A stretch of DNA of 57,429 nt from Hahella sp. HN01 (GCF_018986435.1 NZ_JAHMIN010000005.1:22175-79603); one strand, 5' to 3'. Counted from the first letter of the stretch, positions 7,783-17,303 are shown. The notes: generated by a model not told the origin, from the sequence alone. Made by a program: numbers and translations.

Positions 7783-10008
7783 ATGTCCAAATTCGATAGG
7801 TTCAAGAACAATCTGACGCCTCTCATGCTGGCGATCGCTCTGACTGCATGCGGCGGAGGCGGTGGCGGCGGTGATGACGACAGCGGCGGCTCGACCAGCG
7901 TCACACTGAGCGGCGCGGCTTCCAAAGGCATTATCATCGGCGGCCTTGTGCGCGCTTATCCGGTGATCAATGGCGCGGTGGACACCTCCAACGTTTTGGG
8001 CCAAACCACGACTGGATCGGACGGAACTTACAATTTGACGTTGAGTTCCGGTTACAGCGGGCCTGTGGTCGTACGCATAACGCCAACGACCGGCACGCTG
8101 ATGCGTTGCGATCTAAGCGGAGGATGCGGAAGCGGTGTCGCCTTTGGGCAGGACTACGCTCTGACGGACAGCGGCTTTGCGCTGAATGCAGTGGTTCCCA
8201 CGGGCTCATCGAATATATCGGTCAACATAACGGTGTTGACTGATGTCGCCACCCAGGTGGCGCTGAAAGATATCACTATGGGCGGCGCCACCAGCGCGTC
8301 TGATATCCAGGCGGCGGTGACGGCGGCGAATTCGAAAGTGGCGAATCGTTTTGGCGTGGCGGGCGACCTGACCAAAATTGCGATAGTGGACATCACCAAT
8401 CCGACGGCGGTGGCCGCCGCTGGTCAGGGCGGGGTCAAATACAACACCCTAAGCGCAGCCATCGTGCAGGCGGTGCAGGGAGATTCTCCAGGGCTCAGTA
8501 TTGAGCAGGCGGTAGCGGCCTTTGCGGAAGATTTCGCTGATGGCGGCATCGCGGACAAAGCGGACACTGATGGGACGAAGACGACGCTGCAGGAAATCCT
8601 GGCGAGCACCTTGGATATTCTGAACGCCGCAGTGGCGGCGGATGAATCAGGCAATTTGGACCTGGGCGGCCTGATCACCATCATCACCGCGGAAGAGAGC
8701 GATGTGCAGAACAACGGCTCCACTGATGAATCTGAAGGCGAGGCCAGCGATACCGCCAACGCGACGGAATTAGCTCAGGCCAAGGCCATGGTGCAGGAGA
8801 TTCGTAATCTAGGAACCGGCATGCTGTTGAGCACTGCAGATCGGGTGTCAATAGAGGCGTTTGCAGACCAGATCGCCGCCGCTACCTTTGCTACGGATGA
8901 CAATCTCTCTGAAGTGCTGGACGTCATGGCGATCGCGCTGGAGCAAATCGCGGCGTCTTACATGGCCTTTGCGGAAGACGGCTCGACGGATGGCTCTCCG
9001 ATAGTGACCGTTAATATCGTGAGCGGCGGGGCTTCATTTACGGTAAACACTACGATTGAAGGCGTCGCCGTATCGTTGACCGCCACGGACCTTTCCACCA
9101 TCAATGTGGGCGATGAAGTGGAAACGCCGATTTCCGGCGGCACAAACACCACCCAGGCAATCAGCGCACAAGTAAATTTCTCTATCTTGGGCGCCGTGGA
9201 GTCCAGCTCGGTATCTCTAAACGTGAACAGCGGCAGTAGCGTCATGGTCACTTTGTCCTACACCAGTGACGAAGATGATACCGCTAGTGGCGGGACATCT
9301 ACGACCGTACAGGATGAAGATTTGGATCTCAGTAATCTGTCTTTGGGACTGAATGTGACGCTGGCTGAGAAAGGAGTAGGAAATCCGGTTTCTTTCACTG
9401 GGGCGATGAGTGCGACTTTATCGGCGTTTTCCGCGGATATAGACGAGACGGATACCCAGACCAGCAGCACCTATGAAGAGAGTTGGATGGAAAGTTACAC
9501 CGCAGGAACGTTTGCGATGACGTTGAGCGGTCAGTTCAGTAACGCCACAGACTCATTTTTCGCATCGCTGGCGCTGAATGCCAACGCCACGGGCGTGACC
9601 CTAAGCTGCGAGGGTTCTATGTCAGGCGGAACATCCTCGGAAACCTGTACGGATGAGAACGGATCGACCTATGTAGACGCTGACGCCACCCTCATATTCA
9701 AAGTGACGGTCAATGGCGTCGCTGACGCCATCAGCGTGAAGCTGATCGTGGATCGCACCGGCCTGGAATCCGGGCAGGCGACCCTGGAACTGAAGTATGG
9801 CGGCGTCACTCTGAATGCGGCCGTCGATTCCGTCGCGCAGACACTCACCGTCACCAACCAGGATGGCGTCACACTGTCCGTGGCGGAAGGCTCCGATGAT
9901 AAAGTGACTGGAACCATCACTAACAACGGAACCCAATACGCCACCATATCCGAAGTGAGTGGCGTGGTGTTGGTGCGCTTCAGCGATGGTGACTTTGAAT
10001 CGTTTTAA
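7783..10008 (+). CDS. Large poly-glycine lipoprotein, beta-rich, function unknown
   Basis: 741 residues. ATG 7783 is chosen because GAGGAGGAA lies 5 nt upstream and a lipoprotein signal follows at once (LTAC, Cys about 22); upstream in-frame starts would bury it. After the cysteine come seven Gly and an Asp/Ser linker, then a region like carboxypeptidase-regulatory or other periplasmic beta folds (ASKGIIIGGLVRAYPVING), a helical Ala-rich stretch (about 180-400) and a Ser/Thr-rich, repeat-like beta region with few charged residues (about 420-741). It is probably lipid-anchored at the outer membrane. The next gene encodes an outer-membrane-type protein, which may be a partner. I do not recognise a function. 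Confidence 0.85.
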   Translation: MSKFDRFKNNLTPLMLAIALTACGGGGGGGDDDSGGSTSVTLSGAASKGIIIGGLVRAYPVINGAVDTSNVLGQTTTGSDGTYNLTLSSGYSGPVVVRITPTTGTLMRCDLSGGCGSGVAFGQDYALTDSGFALNAVVPTGSSNISVNITVLTDVATQVALKDITMGGATSASDIQAAVTAANSKVANRFGVAGDLTKIAIVDITNPTAVAAAGQGGVKYNTLSAAIVQAVQGDSPGLSIEQAVAAFAEDFADGGIADKADTDGTKTTLQEILASTLDILNAAVAADESGNLDLGGLITIITAEESDVQNNGSTDESEGEASDTANATELAQAKAMVQEIRNLGTGMLLSTADRVSIEAFADQIAAATFATDDNLSEVLDVMAIALEQIAASYMAFAEDGSTDGSPIVTVNIVSGGASFTVNTTIEGVAVSLTATDLSTINVGDEVETPISGGTNTTQAISAQVNFSILGAVESSSVSLNVNSGSSVMVTLSYTSDEDDTASGGTSTTVQDEDLDLSNLSLGLNVTLAEKGVGNPVSFTGAMSATLSAFSADIDETDTQTSSTYEESWMESYTAGTFAMTLSGQFSNATDSFFASLALNANATGVTLSCEGSMSGGTSSETCTDENGSTYVDADATLIFKVTVNGVADAISVKLIVDRTGLESGQATLELKYGGVTLNAAVDSVAQTLTVTNQDGVTLSVAEGSDDKVTGTITNNGTQYATISEVSGVVLVRFSDGDFESF

Positions 10009-10036
10009 ACTAAGCTGAATACAGTATGCGAAACCT

Positions 10037-10060
10037 AAAGGGAGGCTTGTCCTCCCTTTT
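10037..10060 (+). terminator. Rho-independent terminator after lipoprotein gene
   Basis: AAAGGGAGG, loop CTTGT, CCTCCCTTT followed by TT, 28 nt after the stop codon. Confidence 0.88.
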
Positions 10061-10108
10061 TAACGCTTGGCGCTTGCGAAACGAATCATTAAAAACGGAA
10101 TCTGGCTT

Positions 10109-11227
10109 TTGTCTGATTATGGAAAACAGCTAAGGCGTATTACGCTGATTGGCGCGCTGGGTTGCACGCTGGTCTATGGGGAGATGGTTGCGGCGAGCGA
10201 TGACGACTGGCGGCTGTATACGGAGGTGGAAAGCTTTTCCTACAGCAATGCGGCGCCGATTTACCAAATCGCCCATGACCTGAAAGGCGATCCCGTGGCC
10301 CGGGGCGATGTGGCGTACACACATGATCATATCGAGATCGGCGCCGAATATCGCAACCTGAGCCTGTCCTTCGTCGAGCGTTACGACTACTACCTTGAAT
10401 TCAGTCCCGACGCTGCGGAACTGATATACCTCTACAACAATGACCTGCCTCATGAAAGCGACGCCCACTATGACCTTTACCTGGCGGCGAACCAACTGCG
10501 TGCGAAAGGCGTCAAGCTGGGCTACCGGTTTGCATTGACGGAGGCTTTCAACGTCAAGTTGGCGCTTTCCTACTTTCGTGCGGATGAGCTGACTGAGGGC
10601 TATCTGCGCGGCTATCTGGATACACCAGATGCCTCACCCACAGGCGAGTTGGAGCTGGATTACGCCTATACGGAAGACCACCTGCTGGACCGACCTCCAG
10701 AAAACGTCAGCGGCGATGGGTTTGCGGTGGATCTGTATCTGCAGTGGCGGCCTCACCCGCAGTGGGAGACGCGACTGGCGCTGGAAGATGCGTTCAATCG
10801 CATATACTGGGATCGCGCGACGGCGACGGTCGCCCGCGCTACCTCCGACACCATTGATTATGATGAAGACGGCGCCTTGGACGTGTCGCCGGCGTTGAGC
10901 GGTAATGAAGGCTATCGTGATCACGTGCAGGAGTTGCCGCTGCGAGGGTTTTTATGGAGCGAATATCGCCTGAACGATGCCGTCAGTCTGGGCGCTGGTT
11001 GGCGGCGTCACGATAAGTCCGACTTGGGTCTCATAGGGGCCGCCTACCGTTTCAATGAGGGGCTGACGCTGGGAGGTCGCTATTATTTCAACGCGGACGC
11101 CCTCAATCTCAACCTGCAGGTTTATGACCTGTATCTTGGCGTGACCATGGATCGTCTGCAGTGGAAGCAGGCCAAGACCTTAGGGCTGAGTCTGTGGTGG
11201 AGTTATCGTTTCGGTGGCGCTGGATAG
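10109..11227 (+). CDS. Predicted outer-membrane beta-barrel protein, function unknown
   Basis: 372 residues from TTG 10109, which gives a normal signal peptide (basic n-region, hydrophobic TLIGALGCTLVYG); an in-frame TTG at 10067 would add 14 residues. No ATG precedes the signal. The mature part alternates aromatic and polar residues in many short strands and ends WWSYRFGG, a barrel-like C-terminal pattern although the last residue is Gly rather than Phe. Many Tyr/Trp and Asp/Glu residues suggest a barrel. It lies 100 nt downstream of the poly-Gly lipoprotein, with a terminator between. Family not recognised. Confidence 0.75.
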   Translation: MSDYGKQLRRITLIGALGCTLVYGEMVAASDDDWRLYTEVESFSYSNAAPIYQIAHDLKGDPVARGDVAYTHDHIEIGAEYRNLSLSFVERYDYYLEFSPDAAELIYLYNNDLPHESDAHYDLYLAANQLRAKGVKLGYRFALTEAFNVKLALSYFRADELTEGYLRGYLDTPDASPTGELELDYAYTEDHLLDRPPENVSGDGFAVDLYLQWRPHPQWETRLALEDAFNRIYWDRATATVARATSDTIDYDEDGALDVSPALSGNEGYRDHVQELPLRGFLWSEYRLNDAVSLGAGWRRHDKSDLGLIGAAYRFNEGLTLGGRYYFNADALNLNLQVYDLYLGVTMDRLQWKQAKTLGLSLWWSYRFGGAG

Positions 11228-11266
11228 GATTTAATGAGACCCTCGGGTTTTGATCAGGAGTGGTTC

Positions 11267-11473
11267 ATGCTTTCCAGACTGGTCAGCCGCGCCTACCGGC
11301 TCAGGCTGTGCGGCGTGTTGCTGTTGTTATTGTATCTACTCAATCTTGCGTTGCCTGAGGAGGCGTCTCAGTCGCTGCCTGGATGGTTGATTGCGCTGTA
11401 TATTTTCGGTTGTTCGATATCAATGGTGTTCGCCATGGATCTGTTTCGCTGGTTTCAGGGCGACCGCGATTAA
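11267..11473 (+). CDS. Small two-helix membrane protein
   Basis: 68 residues from ATG 11267, preceded by AGGAG at good spacing; an in-frame ATG at 11234 would add 11 residues. Two hydrophobic helices (about 14-28 and 40-58) and a charged C-terminus (FRWFQGDRD). It follows the barrel gene by under 50 nt and may be cotranscribed. Its stop is 1 nt from the end of the convergent binding-protein gene. No function recognised. Confidence 0.6.
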   Translation: MLSRLVSRAYRLRLCGVLLLLLYLLNLALPEEASQSLPGWLIALYIFGCSISMVFAMDLFRWFQGDRD

Positions 11474-11474
11474 T

Positions 11475-12431
11475 TCAGGGCTTGGGCAGCGGCTGCAGTA
11501 GTTTGACGCCGGTGTCGGTGAACGCCGGTATGGGCTTTCCTTTGATCAGATCCAATGCCCTCTGCACCGCCAGATAGCCCATATACTCTGGATTCTGCAC
11601 CACCAGATTACTGATTTCTCCCGCATACATCGCCGCTTCCAATTCCTCCGTCTGATCGAAACCGATGAAGCCAAACCGCTTTGTTGTACCCGCTTGCCGA
11701 ATCGCCACCAGGGCGCCGACAGTTGTGGATTCATTGGGTGTGAACAGGCCGTCGATGGTCGGCAGTTCCTTCAGCAAGCGCAGCATTTCGCTGCGCGCGG
11801 CGCCGCGATCGTCGCCGACATATGGCGCGGCGGCGATGTGAATCATGTCGTACTCCATGAGCACGTCCAGAAACCCCTGTTCCCGCTGATCCGTCGAGGA
11901 GTTGCCCGCCCGCAGGCGCAGCAGAACCACATTGCGCTTCTTGCTCAGATCGAGGGTGGTGAGCAGGGCGCGGGCGGCCAGTTGGCCTGCGGCGTAATTG
12001 TCGGTGGCCACCAGTCCCTGGTGGGCGTCGCCGGCGAGATCGGAGTCCACCACCAGCACGGGAATATTCCTGGCGCGGTATTGAGCCACACTGGGGCCCA
12101 GATCTTCGGCGGAGTTGGGCGCCAGAATCAGAACATCCGGCGGCGTTTGGCTAAGGTGGTAAGACAGAATCTGTATCTGTCCCGCAATGTCGCCGTCATC
12201 CTTGGTGCTGCGATGCAACAAGGTGACGCCAGCCTCGTTGGCGGCTTTTTGCGCGCCCTGATAAACCTGTCGCCAATAAGCGTTGCTATCGCCCTTCAGC
12301 ACGAGCAGAAGTTTGGGTTGGAGGGCGTCAGCCTGGGATAACGGACTGGCGATGAGCCACATTAACGCCAGCAGCGCGGCGCAAACACTGAAATATCGGA
12401 CAGCTCCGGGCGAACGGAGTAAGGAAGGCAT
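11475..12431 (-). CDS. Periplasmic sugar-binding-like protein (type-1 periplasmic-binding fold)
   Basis: 318 residues from ATG 12431. The open frame runs further upstream to 12524 but there it overlaps the neighbour's terminator, so the internal ATG is preferred, though no clear ribosome site is seen. A signal peptide (VCAALLALMWLIASPLSQADA) leads into a type-1 binding fold: KLLLVLKGDSNAYW, DVLILAPNSAEDL, VLVVDSDL, TDNYAAGQLAA and GFIGFDQTEELEAAM. This is the layout of ribose/galactose-binding proteins of ABC importers or of the binding partners of sensor kinases. No transporter or kinase gene is adjacent, so its partner is unknown. Confidence 0.85.
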   Translation of the reverse strand: MPSLLRSPGAVRYFSVCAALLALMWLIASPLSQADALQPKLLLVLKGDSNAYWRQVYQGAQKAANEAGVTLLHRSTKDDGDIAGQIQILSYHLSQTPPDVLILAPNSAEDLGPSVAQYRARNIPVLVVDSDLAGDAHQGLVATDNYAAGQLAARALLTTLDLSKKRNVVLLRLRAGNSSTDQREQGFLDVLMEYDMIHIAAAPYVGDDRGAARSEMLRLLKELPTIDGLFTPNESTTVGALVAIRQAGTTKRFGFIGFDQTEELEAAMYAGEISNLVVQNPEYMGYLAVQRALDLIKGKPIPAFTDTGVKLLQPLPKP

Positions 12432-12495
12432 AAATCTGGTCGGTCTGTTGGATTTATTTACTTTAAGTTTAGACGGGCTTTCGCAATAGCCAATG

Positions 12496-12519
12496 AAAAA
12501 GGGCGGCAGCGCCGCCCTT
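12496..12519 (-). terminator. Rho-independent terminator for the 12538-13554 gene
   Basis: AAGGGCGGC, loop AGC, GCCGCCCTT, with a T-run on the minus strand. It ends 18 nt beyond the stop of the minus-strand gene to its right. Confidence 0.88.
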
Positions 12520-12537
12520 ACCACTCGGCAAATGGCA

Positions 12538-13554
12538 TTATTTGCGGCTCATTCGCTCGGTAAAGGCGTATTCACGGGACTGGGTTTCAATCAGATCCTG
12601 CACCAGGGCCAGAACCACCGCGATGGCTTTTTCCACGCCGGAATTGTGCTGGGAAAGCTGTTGTTTGATTTCTTCGTCGGCGTCGTGATAACCCAGAGCG
12701 GGTCGACGCACCGGATGCTCGCCAAGAAACAGGGCGTGACGCAGGCGATACAACTCTTTGAAGCAGTCCGCCGATTCAGGCGGGCGCCCAAGAACCAGTG
12801 TGACCCGCTCGCGTAGGTGCAACATGTCTTCGTCGCTGCGGGCGCCCATGAGCATTTCCAGTTGATTGGCCACCAGCATGGCGGTGCGGGCGCCGTAACG
12901 ATAGCGTTGCTGGGCGATTTTCAGCATATCCACCAGGACTTTGTTGGCGGTGGAAATCGCGGTATTACGATGGCTGGTTCCCAGCATTTCGAACCAGTCC
13001 CAGACCTTCTCAAAACTTAACTGGCCGATGCGCGGCCAGCCATGGTCCACGGCGCTTTGATTGGCGTCATAGAACGCTTTGGAGTCAAAATCCTGAGCCT
13101 CGAAACGGTGCGCCTGCTCGCCGAGGAACTGGGTCGCCAGGAGCTGACAGGAGCCCGGCAGCGCGATGTTCATGCCCAGCATCAGTTGTTGAATGAATAC
13201 GCTGGCGGTGTGATAAATGGAATAGGGGGCGGTCAGGTCGTTACGGGCCACCACTTTCAGGCTCAGCGTGGCGCTCAGGCTGACGCTGCTGTCTTCGGCG
13301 TGCTTGCGGCGATAGTGATTGAAACTGCCGGAGCTGTCCTTGGCTTGTTGCAGTGCGCGCACCATGTCTGACGCATCCAGAGAAATATCGTATTCGCCGA
13401 GCTTGCCGCGATAGGGGTCTTCCACCTTGAAAGGACGATCCTTGAAGAAACCGTCAATCTGACGCCATAAGTCGATGCACAACGCCGTCTCTTGTTCGCC
13501 GCCGCTGGGAACCGCGTTTTTGACTTCCAATTGAATCGTTTCTGTGCTTTGCAT
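12538..13554 (-). CDS. Conserved-looking cytoplasmic protein, function unknown
   Basis: 338 residues, no signal peptide or membrane helix. Acidic N-terminal half with a beta-like segment (SVSLSATLSLKVVARND) and an alpha-helical C-terminal half. Near residues 285-297 it reads LYRLRHALFLGEH, which recalls the helix of HEPN/ApeA-like domains (usually R-x4-6-H), but the spacing to the second His is off, so an active RNase is not claimed. A strong terminator follows the gene and its neighbours point elsewhere, so it looks monocistronic. Function not recognised. Confidence 0.75.
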   Translation of the reverse strand: MQSTETIQLEVKNAVPSGGEQETALCIDLWRQIDGFFKDRPFKVEDPYRGKLGEYDISLDASDMVRALQQAKDSSGSFNHYRRKHAEDSSVSLSATLSLKVVARNDLTAPYSIYHTASVFIQQLMLGMNIALPGSCQLLATQFLGEQAHRFEAQDFDSKAFYDANQSAVDHGWPRIGQLSFEKVWDWFEMLGTSHRNTAISTANKVLVDMLKIAQQRYRYGARTAMLVANQLEMLMGARSDEDMLHLRERVTLVLGRPPESADCFKELYRLRHALFLGEHPVRRPALGYHDADEEIKQQLSQHNSGVEKAIAVVLALVQDLIETQSREYAFTERMSRK

Positions 13555-13616
13555 TAAAGAGGCTCCACTGTCGTGCTGTGCGCTGTCGGGCGCGTCATTC
13601 TGACGCCGCCGGCGAG

Positions 13617-14600
13617 TTATAAATTCAGTGTTTCAATATCTCTACGGGTTCTGGCTGCAATATCCCGTAGCTCCGCTAATGGTAACAGCTTTTCCTTGGC
13701 GCCTTTATGTTGCAGGACAGATTCCGAATTGGTCATGGCGTAGTGGAGAGCTGTGGCGGTATTCTCGCCGAGAATAATAGCTGCGGTAAAGGTTGCGGCG
13801 AAGGCGTCGCCGGCGCCGGTGGTCTCCACTACCTGCAGGTCGGGCAGGGGGCGCGCATAATACAAATGCTCGCGATCATAGACATATGCCCCTTCCGCGC
13901 CGTCCGTGATGGCGAAAATGGCCGGCGGCAGCTTCGCCAGCTCTGGAATCAGGTCGGGAACCGATGGCGACTTGAAGAAATTGAGTCCGAGGAATTTACA
14001 GGCTTCTTCTTTATTCATGACCAGAATTTCCACCCGGTCGATCAACTTCGACAACTTGGCGTAGCCCAACTCCGCCTGATAGTTACTGGGATTGAAGGCC
14101 AGCTTGAAGCCGTTGCCGGCGACCAGATCGCAGACGGTCTGGAAACTCTGCTCCAGCATGCTCGACAGATATACCCAGCGGGTCTGGAAGGGCTGAATAT
14201 CCGCCGTCTCAAGATGATCGTTAGCTCCTTTGTAGGCGAGAATGGATCGGTCGTCCTTGATGCTGTTGAGGATAACGGAAAAGCCGGTCTGTCCGCCTCG
14301 GGCGCCTATGAAACTGATATGTTCCTCGCGCAATTTATTCAGCACGAAATCGCCATTGGCGTCATCGCCGACTTTGCCCAGAAAGCCGGTATTCAGCCCC
14401 AGCCTGGAGAATGCCACTGCGGTATTGGTGCCGCCGCCGCCAGTGGTGGTTCTGAGCTCTTTGATTAAAAGTTTACTACCTAACGGAAAAGCGATGAGTT
14501 CGGAATGTGTGGTGCGCGTGTCGATGCGGATCAGCTCGGAATCCGTGTCGGCGAAGTGATCTACGGTGGCGCTGCCGATGGTGACAACATCAAATGTCAT
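13617..14600 (-). CDS. PfkB family carbohydrate/nucleoside kinase
   Basis: 327 residues from ATG 14600, with AAGGA 8 nt upstream; the frame also has a TTG two codons earlier. Ribokinase fold: N-terminal TIGSATVDHF, the GGGGTNTAVAFSRLG substrate/lid motif (about 56-70) and the C-terminal GAGDAFAATF anion-hole and catalytic-Asp motif (about 266-275). It phosphorylates a sugar or nucleoside with ATP. NKEEA (about 197) is also typical of the family. Sequence alone does not separate ribokinase, fructokinase and adenosine-kinase-like members. No transporter is adjacent. Confidence 0.9.
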   Translation of the reverse strand: MTFDVVTIGSATVDHFADTDSELIRIDTRTTHSELIAFPLGSKLLIKELRTTTGGGGTNTAVAFSRLGLNTGFLGKVGDDANGDFVLNKLREEHISFIGARGGQTGFSVILNSIKDDRSILAYKGANDHLETADIQPFQTRWVYLSSMLEQSFQTVCDLVAGNGFKLAFNPSNYQAELGYAKLSKLIDRVEILVMNKEEACKFLGLNFFKSPSVPDLIPELAKLPPAIFAITDGAEGAYVYDREHLYYARPLPDLQVVETTGAGDAFAATFTAAIILGENTATALHYAMTNSESVLQHKGAKEKLLPLAELRDIAARTRRDIETLNL

Positions 14601-14787
14601 AGGCAATATCCTTAATTATTGTTAGCGGAGTTTCGGAATATTACTAGGATAGCTCTAGCTAACGCTATCTTGCTGACCCAAGTCAAGTGCATGGGCGACA
14701 TCGTTTTTCTGCCTTGGATCAAACTCCCTGTGATACCAAAGAGTATAGTATTTTCGCATGTGGAATAACCTTCGGAGGAGCGGAGCG

Positions 14788-15075
14788 ATGCATGAATTTG
14801 AACTGGCGTGCGGGGTCGATGGACTGAGCGATTTTCTCGACGCTTTGGGCGGGCAACTGGATGAACCGCTGGCGCAGGATAAGATCGCGCTGGCGTTAGC
14901 GGCCTTGGCGCAACTGGGCGATGGGGAAGAAGAGGACATCGAATTTGATCTGCGCTACCAGGATGCGGTAACCCCGGTCATCATCAAGGCGGCGGTGACC
15001 CATAATGTCGGTCCGCGGCTGGTGTTCGCCACGCCCTCTGAGCCCCTATTCGAGGCGGCGCGCCGATTGGCGTAA
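14788..15075 (+). CDS. Small acidic protein, function unknown
   Basis: 95 residues from ATG 14788, preceded by GGAGGAGCGGAGCG. No signal or membrane segment; acidic (GDGEEEDIEF), with a possible beta hairpin (TPVIIKAAVTHNVGPRLVFATP). An upstream in-frame ATG at 14758 is weaker. It is divergent from the PfkB kinase gene and shares its intergenic region, where GATAGC/GCTATC (14648-14669) forms a short inverted repeat. No family recognised; the good ribosome site is the main support. Confidence 0.6.
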   Translation: MHEFELACGVDGLSDFLDALGGQLDEPLAQDKIALALAALAQLGDGEEEDIEFDLRYQDAVTPVIIKAAVTHNVGPRLVFATPSEPLFEAARRLA

Positions 15076-15162
15076 CTGCCTCGTCATGATCCTTCAACAT
15101 CCGGCGTCGCTCGTCACGCTGACGAAAGACGCCGGCATATCAATGATGGAGCAGATGAGACT

Positions 15163-15924
15163 TCAGGCGGTTAATCCGCCATCCAGCGCCACCGCCTGTC
15201 CGGTCATGAAACTGGATTCATCTGAACATAGCCAGGCGATCATACGCCCTATTTCCGCCGGCTCGCCCAACCGTTGCATCGGATTGGCGCGCACTACCTT
15301 AAGCGCCTTCTTCTCGTCCATCGCCTGCAGCGCGCGTTGCACCATCGGCGTGTTGATAAAGCTGGGACAGACTGCGTTGATGCGAATGCCGGAGCTGGCG
15401 TATTCGACCGCGGCGGACTTGCTCAGCCCCACCACGCCGAACTTGCTGGCGGAGTAGGGTGCGAGCGACGGCGCGCTGCGCAGACCGGCGATAGAGGCGA
15501 GGTTGATGATGCGCCCGTCGCGGCGGGGCAGCATGCATTTGATCTGCTCACGCATACACAGGAACACGCCCTTCAGGTTGATGTCGATCACCTGATCCCA
15601 GGTAGCTTCGTCGATATCCGCCATCTTCGCGTTGACGTGCTCTACGCCTGCGCTGTTAACGGCGCAATCAAGTCTGCCGCAGACTTCCATTACGAAGGCG
15701 TGCAACTGGGCGACCTGCTCCGCCTGGGTGACATCGGCGGCGCAGAAATGCGCCCGGCCGCCCTGATCGCGAATCAATGCGGCGACGGCGTCGCCCTGTT
15801 CCGTATTAATGTCGGAGAGAACCACTTCCGCCCCCAACTGCGCCAGCAGAAGGGCGGTTTCCTTGCCAATGCCGGAAGCGGCTCCGGTGATCAGAATCAC
15901 CTTGTCCTGCAGATCGTAAGCCAT
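15163..15924 (-). CDS. SDR family NAD-dependent oxidoreductase
   Basis: 253 residues, a classical short-chain dehydrogenase. Cofactor motif TGAASGIG (13-20), Asp38 after the second strand (favours NAD over NADP), NSAG (90-93), Ser144, catalytic YSASK (Tyr157, Lys161) and NAVCPSFINTPM. The C-terminus (TGQAVALDGGLTA) is the usual substrate loop end. It reduces or oxidises a hydroxy/keto compound not identifiable here. AAGGAG precedes the ATG. It lies 11 nt after the MDR oxidoreductase gene on the same strand, so the two probably form an operon acting on one pathway. Confidence 0.92.
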   Translation of the reverse strand: MAYDLQDKVILITGAASGIGKETALLLAQLGAEVVLSDINTEQGDAVAALIRDQGGRAHFCAADVTQAEQVAQLHAFVMEVCGRLDCAVNSAGVEHVNAKMADIDEATWDQVIDINLKGVFLCMREQIKCMLPRRDGRIINLASIAGLRSAPSLAPYSASKFGVVGLSKSAAVEYASSGIRINAVCPSFINTPMVQRALQAMDEKKALKVVRANPMQRLGEPAEIGRMIAWLCSDESSFMTGQAVALDGGLTA

Positions 15925-15935
15925 ATCCGCGCTCC

Positions 15936-16949
15936 TTAGTTATCCGCTACCTTGAGCACCAGCTTGCCGAAGTTGTCGCCGCTGAACAGCATCATCAGCG
16001 TGTTGGGGAAGTTTTCAATGCCTTCCACCACATGCTCCTTCGCTTTCAGTTTGCCGGCGGCCATCCAGCCAGCCATTTCCATGGCCGCCTTGCCGTAATG
16101 TTTGCTGTTGTCGAACACCACAATGCCCTCCATGCGGGCGCGATTGACCAACAAGGACAAATAGTTGGAAGGACCTTTTACCGGTTTGGTGTTGTTGTAT
16201 TGGGAAATCGCGCCGCAAATGACAATGCGCGCATGCAGATTGATGCGAGCAAGCACGGCGTCCAGGATATCGCCGCCGACATTGTCGAAGAACACGTCGA
16301 CGCCGTTGGGACATTCCCGCTTCAGACCCGCCATGACATCTTCGTTCTTGTAATCCACCACGCCGTCAAAGCCAAGTTCGTCGATCAGATAGCGACACTT
16401 CTCAGTACCGCCGGCGATACCCACAACGCGACATCCTTTGATCTTGGCGATCTGGCCCACCACCCCGCCCACTGCGCCTGCGGCGCCGGACACCACTACG
16501 GTCTCGCCCTCTTGCGGCTTGCCGGTGTCCAACAGTCCGAAATAGGCGGTCATACCGGGCATGCCGAGGACGCCAAGATAACGTGGCGCCGGGGCGATGC
16601 GCGTATCGACTTTGTGCAGTTCTTTACCGTTGCAGATGGCGTATTGCTGGACGCCCAATGTTCCCACCACCATGTCTCCGGGCGTGAAGCCGGCATGGTT
16701 GGAGGCGATAACTTCGCCAACGGCGCCGGCGCGCATGACGTCGCCGATTTGCACCGGCGCAATGTAGGACTTGCCTTCGTTGAGCCAGCCGCGCATGGCG
16801 GGATCAAGAGACACGTATTGAATTTTCACCAGTACTTCATCAGCGCCTGGCTGCGCGACAGGTTTCTCGCAGAATTCCCAGGTATCGTCGCCGGGTTCGC
16901 CCACTGGACGCTTGGCCAGACGATATTGCTTATTAAGCAGTTCGCTCAT
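15936..16949 (-). CDS. NADP-dependent zinc-independent oxidoreductase (MDR, CurA/LTB4DH-like)
   Basis: 337 residues. The N-terminus (QYRLAKRPVGEP) and YVSLDPAMRGWL match the 2-alkenal/curcumin reductase group of medium-chain reductases, which use NADPH to reduce alpha,beta-unsaturated carbonyls and lack the zinc ligands of alcohol dehydrogenases. The Rossmann motif GAAGAVGGVVGQIAK (about 155-169) and FDNVGGDILDA follow. First gene of a likely two-gene operon with the SDR downstream. AAGGTAAT before the ATG supports the start. Confidence 0.9.
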   Translation of the reverse strand: MSELLNKQYRLAKRPVGEPGDDTWEFCEKPVAQPGADEVLVKIQYVSLDPAMRGWLNEGKSYIAPVQIGDVMRAGAVGEVIASNHAGFTPGDMVVGTLGVQQYAICNGKELHKVDTRIAPAPRYLGVLGMPGMTAYFGLLDTGKPQEGETVVVSGAAGAVGGVVGQIAKIKGCRVVGIAGGTEKCRYLIDELGFDGVVDYKNEDVMAGLKRECPNGVDVFFDNVGGDILDAVLARINLHARIVICGAISQYNNTKPVKGPSNYLSLLVNRARMEGIVVFDNSKHYGKAAMEMAGWMAAGKLKAKEHVVEGIENFPNTLMMLFSGDNFGKLVLKVADN

Positions 16950-17303
16950 GGATGTATTACCTTTATTGTTGATTGCGTCTACTGTGTTTCAGATAGCCTT
17001 TTGGATTTTTCAGCGTCGCACATGGCGTTGAGGATTAACACTGGCGTATATGACATAAAATAGGTTGTTTTAGCCATATCTTTGCCTGTAAACGGCGTCC
17101 TGGGGATAGGGCGTCGACGTTTGTTCGCTTCTGGTCTGGCAAGCCGTGAAGGCTGCGGAACCTTAATCCATAAGGGGTTAAAAAGCGGCGCGCAGGGGCA
17201 TAGAATGGGTCAGGTTCAGGTCTAACATTCCCGGTCCGGATACCGCGTCAAACAAGACAATCCCGCGCCGGGGCAGCGCTTTCAGTCACAAGGGATATCG
17301 CTG
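16950..17303. other. Intergenic region between divergent genes
   Basis: 354 nt with no open frame or RNA structure I can support; it must carry promoters for both the MDR/SDR pair and the solute-binding gene. Confidence 0.5.

Noticed and set aside
14655-14939. 94-codon minus-strand frame beside the PfkB gene
   Set aside because: Ser/Cys/Pro-rich reverse translation of the 95-residue plus-strand gene, which has a strong ribosome site.
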